Source: Alkalicoccus saliphilus
GTDB taxonomy: Bacteria > Bacillota > Bacilli > Bacillales > Salisediminibacteriaceae
Reading direction: 5' to 3'
Assembly (NCBI RefSeq): GCF_003044065.1
Contig: NZ_PZJJ01000005.1
Location: 62,001 to 126,000, forward strand
Length of the DNA stretch: 64,000 nt
Below are positions 57,725-64,000 of this stretch, piece after piece. The notes under the pieces were generated by a model that did no database searches, was not told the origin of the DNA, and was given only the letters and a program-made list of their open reading frames with translations. The translations under genes and the position numbers were made by a program. How positions within the stretch are numbered: position 1 is the first letter of the stretch; every line of letters begins with the position of its first letter.

Positions 57725-58933
57725 ATGCACATGGAATCACTGCCTTATCTTATTCTACTATTTATAGGATATCTTGTTTATACGCTCGATCATCATAAAG
57801 AAGATCTTCCAGTTCCCAGTATACTTGTTATTATCGGTATTTTCCTTTCCTTTATTCCTTTTTTCAGCGGAGTAGCTATCACCGCTGATATATTATATGA
57901 AATTTTTCTTCCGGCCCTCCTCTTTACTGGAGCCTACCAGTTCTCTCCTGCAAGACTTAAAAAGTATGCCGCTGGTATAACAATTCTTGGTACCGCAGGA
58001 CTCGCTGCTACAATTTTTTTATCAGGCTGGGCCATTTACCTTATTATGCAGCCGTTTGCTGCCGTGCCGCTGCTTGCAGCGTTTCTTATAGCAGCGATCC
58101 TCACTCCTACCGATCCGGTTTCAGTCATGCAGATTCTCTCGCAGGATTTAAATGATGAGCTCGTAACAACTATAGTAGAAGGGGAATCTCTGCTCAACGA
58201 CGGTACAAGTGTTGTTGCGTTTGCCTTTTTATTCAGCTGGTACACTGGTTCAACTCCCGGTATGATGGAAGGAACTGTTCAATTTGCCGTTGTTTCTGGA
58301 GGAGGGATACTGGTTGGCCTCGCCGGCGGCTGGTTATTCAGCAGAGCTGTTCACGTGACCCATGAGCGCTATTACCAGATTATGCTCAGCATCGTTGTAG
58401 CCTATACCGTTTTTTATACTGCGGAGTTTGTTCAAGTTTCGGGCGTACTGGCTGTAGTTTTTGCGGGGCTCGTTCTTTCATCCACATTCAGCCGGTCTGC
58501 AAAAGAAAGACATTTCCGCGAAGCTCTCGACGGTTTTTGGAAAGTGGTGGAAGTGTCTTTCCTTTCCATTCTGTTTCTCATGATAGGCATTGCGGCCTCT
58601 TCTTATTTGTTTCACGAGTACTGGCTTTTGGCTGCCGCCATTTTCGTTGTGCTCCTTGCACTGCGAACAGCCGTAGTTTCTACTTGTTCAGCAGTTCTGC
58701 CGCCGATCGAATCCATTAATTGGAAAGAACAGCTTTTAATAAGCATTTCCGGAGTGAAAGGAGTAGTTTCCGTATACTTAATTCTTAAACTGGAATCGCT
58801 CGCATCCGCTGAAATGGATATTCTGCTTTCAATTAGCTTCAGTGCAGTAATACTTTCCCTCCTGCTTCAAAGTATCGCTATTCACCCTGCGGCTATAAAA
58901 CTTAAGAAAAGAAACCAACCCCGGACCTTATAA
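57725..58933 (+). CDS. CPA1 family Na+/H+ antiporter (NhaP-type)
   Basis: Monovalent cation:proton antiporter of the CPA1 group (PF00999). 402 residues, about 12 membrane segments; the ion-site region reads AILTPTDPVSVMQIL (Asp in TDP) with EGESLLNDGTSVVAF following (the ND motif), and GVKGVVSVYLIL near the C-terminus. No long cytoplasmic tail. ATG at 57725 with AAGGAGG; a second ATG two codons on is possible. Exports Na+ or K+ in exchange for H+. Confidence 0.9.
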   Translation: MHMESLPYLILLFIGYLVYTLDHHKEDLPVPSILVIIGIFLSFIPFFSGVAITADILYEIFLPALLFTGAYQFSPARLKKYAAGITILGTAGLAATIFLSGWAIYLIMQPFAAVPLLAAFLIAAILTPTDPVSVMQILSQDLNDELVTTIVEGESLLNDGTSVVAFAFLFSWYTGSTPGMMEGTVQFAVVSGGGILVGLAGGWLFSRAVHVTHERYYQIMLSIVVAYTVFYTAEFVQVSGVLAVVFAGLVLSSTFSRSAKERHFREALDGFWKVVEVSFLSILFLMIGIAASSYLFHEYWLLAAAIFVVLLALRTAVVSTCSAVLPPIESINWKEQLLISISGVKGVVSVYLILKLESLASAEMDILLSISFSAVILSLLLQSIAIHPAAIKLKKRNQPRTL

Positions 58934-58942
58934 TCCATCATA

Positions 58943-58979
58943 AAAGGCCGTCTCAGCTTTTTCATTTGAGACGGCCTTT
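58943..58979 (+). terminator. Intrinsic terminator of the nhaP-type gene
   Basis: AAAGGCCGTCTCA / TGAGACGGCCTTT, 13 perfect pairs, 11-base loop, 10 bases after the stop. The 3' arm supplies the U residues. Confidence 0.88.
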
Positions 58980-59069
58980 CTTGAAACGTACAGCTGATCA
59001 CAGCATTAACAGCAGAAGAACTGATTTGAATATCAGTGTTTAAAATACATTCACATTTGTATGATATTC

Positions 59070-59411
59070 TTAAAAATTCACCTTATCCTGATTCGTTACA
59101 ATCAGAAGAGTTTTCCCTTTGTCCAGCTCTTCTTCAAGATCTTCTGCCTTATCAGAACTGATGCCCATTTCTTTCATTTTTGTGCGAAGCTTGTCTCCTT
59201 TACTTCGAAAAACATTTTTCAATGCCGTACCGGTTCCTGTTTCACTCACTCCAATTTTATTTGCATCCGTACTTTTGCGGGTTCTTCTTTCGTGATCATT
59301 GTCGTGGGACAGTACATAAATATCTTCGTCACTCACCCCGTCTTTTCGGAGATTCGATATTGATTCGTTAAGACTCTGATCATTATGAAACAATTTGTAC
59401 TTAGGATCCAT
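59070..59411 (-). CDS. YflT/GsiB-type general stress protein
   Basis: Matches the heat-induced stress protein YflT family (PF11181; general stress protein 17M). 113 residues, acidic and hydrophilic: MDPKYKLFHNDQSLNESISNLR, DEDIYVLSHDNDHERRT and LRTKMKEMGISSDKAEDLEEEL. ATG with AAGGAGG upstream. A good sigma-B promoter match lies about 65-90 bases before it, as expected of the family. Role in stress unknown. Confidence 0.87.
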   Translation of the reverse strand: MDPKYKLFHNDQSLNESISNLRKDGVSDEDIYVLSHDNDHERRTRKSTDANKIGVSETGTGTALKNVFRSKGDKLRTKMKEMGISSDKAEDLEEELDKGKTLLIVTNQDKVNF

Positions 59412-59475
59412 GAATAATTCCTCCTTAAATATATTTCCGGCTTTGACTTTGCCGTTATTCTTTCTAGAGTTCTTT

Positions 59476-59500
59476 TTACCCTCCCAGCCGTATATTCAAC
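59476..59500 (-). promoter_or_regulatory. Probable sigma-B promoter of the yflT-like gene
   Basis: Minus strand GTTGAA (59495-59500), 13-base spacer, GGGTAA (59476-59481), close to the sigma-B pattern GTTTAA-N12-15-GGGTAT. About 65 bases before the gene. Confidence 0.6.
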
Positions 59501-59636
59501 CCTCCATAAATGAAAATCCCTTTAAAGCCAGCTTTTATTTGGGATTCAGACAGCTGACGTATGCGGGACACCGTTAGCTTATTCTGCACTTGACTGCTGG
59601 AAAAGCACCTGCCTCCGACTCTTCAAAATAATGCTG

Positions 59637-59686
59637 AAGCTTGTCTCCTCCTGTGAGCAAGCTTATGTTTTAAAAAACCTCACAGG
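59637..59686 (+). ncRNA. Possible H-type pseudoknot upstream of hpt
   Basis: AAGCTTG (59637-59643) pairs with CAAGCTT (59658-59664). Inside that loop CCTGTGAG (59650-59657) pairs with CTCACAGG (59679-59686). The two stems abut with no gap, and the last loop is A-rich: standard pseudoknot geometry. It is upstream of the recognised hpt promoter, so transcription of it is unproven. Confidence 0.3.
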
Positions 59687-59704
59687 GTAAAGATCACCCC
59701 GGAA

Positions 59705-59739
59705 ATGTAATTTACAAGTTACATTTAAATCGGTATGAT
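59705..59739 (+). promoter_or_regulatory. hpt promoter with overlapping operator-like repeat
   Basis: TTTACA (59711-59716), 17 bases, TATGAT (59734-59739). ATGTAA-N8-TTACAT (59705-59724) spans the -35, the position of a repressor site. About 40 bases before hpt. Confidence 0.6.
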
Positions 59740-59778
59740 GAAGTAGGAAATTACATATAAAGAAAGTGGTGTGACATT

Positions 59779-60306
59779 ATGCCCTACGAAATTAACGAAA
59801 CTATGCTGTCAGAAGAACGCATTAAAGAACGAGTTAAAGAACTTGCTGAAGAAATAGAAAAAGATTTTCATGATGAGCCGATTGTTTTAATAGCAGTTCT
59901 TAAAGGCTCGTTTGTATTTGCGGCGGACTTGATGCGGGACATAAAGAGCAGTGTGCAGATTGATTTTATTTCTGTTTCAAGCTATGGCAGCCAGACGGAA
60001 ACTACCGGAAAGGTTCGTCTTCTGCAGGATCTCGATACGAATATTACAAATGAAAATGTCATTGTAGTAGAAGACATTGTTGACAGCGGGCTGACGCTTG
60101 ATTTTTTGATCGATCACCTTCGTATGCATAAACCTAAGCAGTTGAAAATATGTACACTTCTGGATAAACCAGAGCGGCGCCGGGTTGACCTTCCTATTGA
60201 TTACGTCGGGTTTGTCATTCCTGATGAATTCATTGTCGGATACGGAATTGATTACGCCCAGCAGTATCGTAACCTTCCTTACATCGCAAGTGTCAAAAAA
60301 ATATAA
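59779..60306 (+). CDS. hpt: Hypoxanthine-guanine phosphoribosyltransferase
   Basis: Purine salvage enzyme that makes IMP or GMP from base and PRPP. 175 residues: the PRPP loop VIVVEDIVDSGLTLDFL, LKGSFVFAADLMRDI and IPDEFIVGYGIDYAQQYRNLP. Length equals the usual 180-residue form. Unlike the tilS-hpt-ftsH copy of most Bacilli it stands alone, so it may be a second gene. A candidate operator overlaps its promoter; a terminator follows. Confidence 0.93.
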   Translation: MPYEINETMLSEERIKERVKELAEEIEKDFHDEPIVLIAVLKGSFVFAADLMRDIKSSVQIDFISVSSYGSQTETTGKVRLLQDLDTNITNENVIVVEDIVDSGLTLDFLIDHLRMHKPKQLKICTLLDKPERRRVDLPIDYVGFVIPDEFIVGYGIDYAQQYRNLPYIASVKKI

Positions 60307-60336
60307 TTACCATCTGAAGTGCTTCTTAGTAAATAA

Positions 60337-60372
60337 AACGGTCATGACAAATTATGCCATGACCGTTCTATT
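60337..60372. terminator. Terminator between hpt and the SDR gene
   Basis: AACGGTCATG / CATGACCGTT, 11-base loop, then a T-rich stretch on the plus strand; 30 bases after hpt. The SDR gene converges on it. Confidence 0.88.
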
Positions 60373-60404
60373 TTTTAATTTCAGCGCCGGTGTCATTCAG
60401 AAAG

Positions 60405-61154
60405 TTATCCTTGACGGTTAGGTCGTACGATAACTTCGTTCACGTCAACGTGCTCCGGCTGATTAACTGCATAGTATACTGCCTCTGCTATATCTTTGCC
60501 TTGAAGCGGCGTTATTTGATCCAGTCCAATTCCTTTTTTCAGCATATTCATCGCTTCTTCGTCGGTAATAGAATCTGTCAATTCTGTATCTACAATACCT
60601 GGTGAAATGGATGTTGTACGTACATTGCTTCCTGCTGTTTCTTTGCCGAGACCTTCCATAATTACCCGGGCTGCGAATTTAGTACCACAGTATACTGCTC
60701 CAGCCGGCATTACTTCATGGCCTGCTATAGAGGAAGTAGTCAAAATGTGCCCCTCATTTCTTTCAAGCATATGCGGAAGCACGGCACCTATTCCGTAAAG
60801 AACACCTTTTATATTAACGTCCACCATCTTATCCCATTCGTCAACTTTTTTATTTTTCAAAAAGCTGAGCGGCATGAGGCCTGCGTTGTTAAAGAGAACG
60901 TCCACCTGACCATATTTATCCAGCGTAAACTTTATCAAATCTTCCACATCCTGCTGGGAAGTAACATCGGTAGGTTTGACGGAAATATCACCAGGTAGGT
61001 CTTTCAAGCGGCTTTGAAGATCCTCCAGTCTTTCTTTTCTTCTCGCAGCAACGACTACGTTCGCTCCTTCTTCTGCAAACCGGGCGGCTGTTGCTTCTCC
61101 TATCCCGCTGCTAGCTCCGGTAATCACTACAGTTCTTTCACTCCAATTTTTCAT
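60405..61154 (-). CDS. Short-chain dehydrogenase/reductase
   Basis: Classical SDR oxidoreductase, substrate unknown. 249 residues: VVITGASSGIGEATAARFA binds NADP (basic ARRKERL follows the second strand), LFNNAGLMP, the catalytic Ser in TTSSIAG and Tyr-Lys in VYCGTKFAA. Similar proteins are annotated as YdfG-like or general SDRs. Ribosome site GGAGGGG. Single gene, converges with hpt. Confidence 0.88.
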   Translation of the reverse strand: MKNWSERTVVITGASSGIGEATAARFAEEGANVVVAARRKERLEDLQSRLKDLPGDISVKPTDVTSQQDVEDLIKFTLDKYGQVDVLFNNAGLMPLSFLKNKKVDEWDKMVDVNIKGVLYGIGAVLPHMLERNEGHILTTSSIAGHEVMPAGAVYCGTKFAARVIMEGLGKETAGSNVRTTSISPGIVDTELTDSITDEEAMNMLKKGIGLDQITPLQGKDIAEAVYYAVNQPEHVDVNEVIVRPNRQG

Positions 61155-61427
61155 ATAACCCCTCCTGAATTTATACTGCTCTGTACTGTTCCCTTAAAAA
61201 ACTCCATAAAAACTCCTCTTACCACACCTTATCAGCATGTCACCGCCGGCATCTCATATGTTTTCGTGAAATTGTTTATTAATCCATACCAGTATTTATG
61301 TATTTTAGATTATGAAGAAATAAATCGGTTTACATAATAATGTTATTGTTAATTAAGTGTTCTCTTTTTGAGCTGATTGCGTTTTTGTGCTACCCTGCTG
61401 TATAGCACATATTTCGGAGGTTTAATT

Positions 61428-61667
61428 ATGCTGACCATCGTTACCCGCATTACTGCCGTTTTGCTTGTTATAATGATTATCACTGCCTTTTCGACTTCTT
61501 TAATAAATAGTACAGTTTTCTACTATATTACCGGACCTGTACTGTTTTTGTTCGGGATTGATGAGTATTTCCGCAGTAAAGGTTTCTACAGCTTCTTTCT
61601 TTTAGGTGGAGGTATTTTCATTACTCTTTTTACTTTGTTTGGAATACAGTCAGCTGGCAGCTTATAA
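61428..61667 (+). CDS. Small membrane protein, DUF3953/YczI-like
   Basis: 79 residues, two to three membrane segments. VLFLFGIDEYFRSKGFYSFFLL resembles, in outline, the GIDE-containing region of the DUF3953/YczI family. ATG at 61428 with CGGAGG eight bases upstream; a longer start is rejected. A seven-base hairpin TGTGCTA/TAGCACA (61386-61409) precedes the ribosome site. Function unknown. Confidence 0.6.
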   Translation: MLTIVTRITAVLLVIMIITAFSTSLINSTVFYYITGPVLFLFGIDEYFRSKGFYSFFLLGGGIFITLFTLFGIQSAGSL

Positions 61668-61678
61668 CACTAAAAAAG

Positions 61679-61706
61679 CAGGCCGGATGATTTCCGGCCT
61701 GTTTTT
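61679..61706. terminator. Bidirectional terminator
   Basis: CAGGCCGGA / TCCGGCCTG with a five-base loop, TTTTT on the plus side and an A-run on the other. It serves the DUF3953-like gene; the minus-strand pyr cluster ends about 120 bases away. Confidence 0.9.
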
Positions 61707-61826
61707 AAGCATGTAGTTGACGGCTTCTCTCTTTAAAATATGCTTTTTCTAAGAGATTGATCGGGTACGCTGAAGAAGGTTTCTGCTCAGGCCTTATGTA
61801 CTCTGCTCTATTTTATACATCCTTCC

Positions 61827-62471
61827 TTACTTTACCGCTGTTGTAAGCATACCGAGACCACTTTCGCTGATACAGGAATCTACTTTTAGGAATCCCTCTT
61901 TCTGCAGGAGTTCTTCCATAGCTTTTTCAGAAAATCGATGCCTTTTCTCAGCTACTCTCCCCCATTGAATGAGCATCGGGCGCTCCTGCGGGGGAAGAGT
62001 CTCTGCAGCTTTTTCCGCTGCTGCCTTCGTAAGATAGGGAGCAGGATTTAACAGAGCGAGATGTCCTCCCGGACGAAGAACCCTGTATATTTCCCGGACC
62101 ATTTTTGAGGGGTCCGGCATGAGGAAGAGCACACATGTGCACATGACAGTGTCAAACTCCCGATCTTGAAAAGGCATGCTTTCAGCGTCCCCCTGCAGGA
62201 ATTGCACATTCTTATTCCGGGGGCCTGCCAATTCTTCAGCCGCCTGGACCATCCCTGCAGAGAGGTCGATTCCTACAGCTTTTTGTGCAGAAGCAGACTT
62301 TCTGATAAGGAGTCTGCCCGTTCCACAGCCGACATCCAGAAGATTAACCGGATTCGAAAACCCGTTCCAGTGCCACAGTTCCTCCTGAAGATTATAAAAC
62401 CAGGGCGAACAGGCCATCGCATCAAAAAAAGCGGTTTTTTCATCAAATTCTTCAGCCGTGAATTTCCTCAT
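61827..62471 (-). CDS. Class I SAM-dependent methyltransferase
   Basis: 214 residues, UbiE/COQ5-like methyltransferase 11 fold: SAM site LLDVGCGTGRLLI (about 43-55), GIDLSAGMVQAA, QGDAESMPFQDREFDTVMC and EIYRVLRPGGHLALLNP. Substrate unknown. Start ATG at 62471 lies inside pyrE (20-base overlap) with AGGAAG upstream, so it is the last gene of the pyr operon here, not a standard member. Confidence 0.87.
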   Translation of the reverse strand: MRKFTAEEFDEKTAFFDAMACSPWFYNLQEELWHWNGFSNPVNLLDVGCGTGRLLIRKSASAQKAVGIDLSAGMVQAAEELAGPRNKNVQFLQGDAESMPFQDREFDTVMCTCVLFLMPDPSKMVREIYRVLRPGGHLALLNPAPYLTKAAAEKAAETLPPQERPMLIQWGRVAEKRHRFSEKAMEELLQKEGFLKVDSCISESGLGMLTTAVK

Positions 62472-63114
62472 CTTCTTCCTGCCTTTCGTAAGCAGTACTC
62501 CAGCTTTCCGGATTTTTCTGCCACATTTTTAGACTTTCCAGCTGCTGTTCAGTTAAATCACCGTTTACAGCTGCTGTTTCTGCAAGTTCGCTGAAACTCG
62601 TTAACGTAATTACCGGGTAGGTTTTTTCGGAAGCTGCTGTTTCTGCTGCCTCCAGTTCGTATGTAAAAACGGCAATCACTGCGGCAATTTCTGCTCCTGC
62701 CTCTTCCACAGCCTGAGCAGCGTTAAAAGCAGAACCTCCTGTAGAGATAAGATCTTCAATTATTACTACTTTCGACCCCGGAGCTATTTTTCCTTCTATT
62801 TTATTTTGTTTTCCATGGCCTTTACTGGACGAACGGACATAGGCCATAGGCAGTCCAAGTTTTTCAGCCGCCCAGGCCGCATGGGGGATTCCTGCTGTAG
62901 CAGTCCCGGCAACAACATCCACATCGAGTTGTTTAATTTTTTCTGCCAGTGCTTCATATACTACTTTCCTTTCGTCTGGAAAAGACAGTAGAAGCCGGTT
63001 ATCACAATAAATAGGTGACTTCAGACCTGAGCTCCATGTATAAGGATTATCAGGTGATAGACTGACGGCATTAATTGATAATAAAGTGTTTGCTACTGCT
63101 GAAGCTGTTTCCAT
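62452..63114 (-). CDS. pyrE: Orotate phosphoribosyltransferase
   Basis: Makes OMP from orotate and PRPP. 220 residues: TWSSGLKSPIYCDNRLLLS, PRPP motif VVIIEDLISTGGSAFNAA and GTATAGIPHAAWAAE. ATG at 63114 overlaps the pyrF end by 22 bases. Order pyrD-pyrF-pyrE as in Bacillus; the operon attenuators would lie upstream, outside the window. Confidence 0.96.
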   Translation of the reverse strand: METASAVANTLLSINAVSLSPDNPYTWSSGLKSPIYCDNRLLLSFPDERKVVYEALAEKIKQLDVDVVAGTATAGIPHAAWAAEKLGLPMAYVRSSSKGHGKQNKIEGKIAPGSKVVIIEDLISTGGSAFNAAQAVEEAGAEIAAVIAVFTYELEAAETAASEKTYPVITLTSFSELAETAAVNGDLTEQQLESLKMWQKNPESWSTAYERQEEDEEIHG

Positions 63115-63824
63115 GCGTTTTCCCACTCCCTTTTGTATTTTAAATAAGCACCGAGGGGATCTTTTTTACTTGTAATCCCTCTTCCTGCTACGATAGCGTC
63201 TGATCTGTTCTGCGCTGCCTGGGCCGGGGTCACTACTCTTTTCTGATCATCAGCAGCGTCTTCCGACCGGCGTATTCCTGGAGTAATACAAAGAAAATTT
63301 TCTCCATATGCTTCTTTTAATTTTCCAGCTTCCATCGCAGAACATACGACGCCGTTCATTCCAGCTTTATTGGCCAGTCCTGCGAGCTGAAGAACCGAAT
63401 TTTCCAGCGATAAAAAAACAGACTGCTCCTTCGCTACCTGGTCATCGGTTGTACTCGTAAGCTGGGTAACTGCTACTGCCTTAGGTATTTGTCTGCCGGA
63501 GGGAGTTCCTGCATAAAGCCCTTCCATTGCTGCTTCCATCATCGTTCTGCCTCCAAAGGCATGTACATTTACGAGATCGACTTCAAAGGAGGCCAGCTGT
63601 TTCATTGCTCTTTTAACAGTAGTAGGTATATCATGAAGTTTTAAATCAAGAAAAACTTCATGCCCTGCGGATTTAATGCTTTCCAGTACAGGCACACCTT
63701 CTCTGTAAAACAATTCCATGCCAACTTTGACATAAAGAGGCTCTTTGTTAAAAGAGGTGAGGAGATGGTCTGCTTCCTGTTTGGTGTGCACGTCCAGAGC
63801 TACTATGACAGGCTTTTCTCCCAT
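63093..63824 (-). CDS. pyrF: Orotidine 5'-phosphate decarboxylase
   Basis: Last step of UMP synthesis. 243 residues, TIM barrel: [14 protein letters not shown], catalytic Lys-Asp motif [15 protein letters not shown], and C-terminal [23 protein letters not shown] at 63824 with AAGGAG nine bases upstream; overlaps pyrD by 22 bases. Confidence 0.97.
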   Translation of the reverse strand: MGEKPVIVALDVHTKQEADHLLTSFNKEPLYVKVGMELFYREGVPVLESIKSAGHEVFLDLKLHDIPTTVKRAMKQLASFEVDLVNVHAFGGRTMMEAAMEGLYAGTPSGRQIPKAVAVTQLTSTTDDQVAKEQSVFLSLENSVLQLAGLANKAGMNGVVCSAMEAGKLKEAYGENFLCITPGIRRSEDAADDQKRVVTPAQAAQNRSDAIVAGRGITSKKDPLGAYLKYKREWENAWKQLQQ

Positions 63825-64000
63825 GATTTCCAACTCCTTCCTGTTAATTCTGAAATATTGCTGACATTCATTTCTTTAAGAAGTTCGTCCAAGTCATCAA
63901 TTATCTGCGGGCAGGCGTAGGGATCGCTGAAGTTTGCCGTTCCCACGGCAACGGCAGAAGCTCCGGCCATAAAAAATTCGATAACATCTTCCGCCGTATA
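63803..64000 (-). CDS. pyrD: Dihydroorotate dehydrogenase, 3' end only
   Basis: The last 65 codons of PyrD; the rest lies beyond the window. Visible: [21 protein letters not shown] with DPYACPQII, the FMN-phosphate-binding end of the barrel, and [15 protein letters not shown] at the C-terminus. Stop at 63803, inside pyrF. Confidence 0.93.
   Translation of the reverse strand, partial: YTAEDVIEFFMAGASAVAVGTANFSDPYACPQIIDDLDELLKEMNVSNISELTGRSWKSWEKSLS

Overview
The window is chromosomal DNA from a low-to-moderate GC Firmicute of the family Bacillaceae. The gene content and order closely match the Bacillus subtilis region from pyrD to pyrH (pyrimidine genes, rqcH, gmk-rpoZ-coaBC-priA-fmt-rsmB-prpC-prkC-rsgA-rpe, fakA-degV-sda, recG-fapR-plsX-fabDG-acpP-rnc-smc-ftsY-ylxM-ffh-rpsP-khpA-rimM-trmD-rplS-rbgA-rnhB-sucCD-dprA-topA-xerC-hslVU-codY-rpsB-tsf-pyrH), read here mostly on the minus strand. 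Two Na+/H+-antiporter-type transporters and an acidic proteome would fit a salt- or alkali-tolerant relative, but that is inference and no genus is claimed.

Layout. 1-6.4 kb: pyrH (cut by the window edge), tsf, rpsB, then the xerC-hslV-hslU-codY operon with its own sigma-A-type promoter. 6.8-15 kb: topA, dprA, sucCD, rnhB, rbgA and a frameshifted signal peptidase I gene. 15-25 kb: rplS; ylqD-rimM-trmD; rpsP-khpA; smc-ftsY-ylxM-ffh. 25.1-25.8 kb: two plus-strand genes (yfkK-like and kapB-like) that separate rnc from smc. 26-37 kb: rnc, acpP, the fabG-fabD-plsX-fapR lipid operon, recG, serine dehydratase, and the FakA/DegV/Asp23 group. 37-40 kb: rpmB on the plus strand, and a TPP-riboswitch-controlled thiT-thiN pair. 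39-52 kb: rpe to yicC, a dense run of overlapping housekeeping genes. 52-62 kb: rqcH, then an accessory block (DUF3891 protein, two predicted antiporter-family transporters, stress protein, extra hpt, SDR enzyme, small membrane proteins). 61.8-64 kb: a methyltransferase attached to the end of pyrD-pyrF-pyrE.

Functionally the window links translation and ribosome assembly, membrane lipid synthesis under FapR, the CodY/HslVU operon, PrkC/PrpC signalling with RsgA, one-carbon and thiamine cofactors, and pyrimidine synthesis. Points of most interest are a dispersed intergenic repeat family (one copy lying between the TPP terminator and thiT), the lepB frameshift in an A7 run, a perfect cre match in front of sdaAB, candidate structured RNAs upstream of lepB and hpt, and several absences relative to B. 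subtilis (trmFO, def, rlmN, spoVM, yloB). I found no rRNA, tRNA, CRISPR array, transposase or prophage. No clearly novel multi-gene system was identified.
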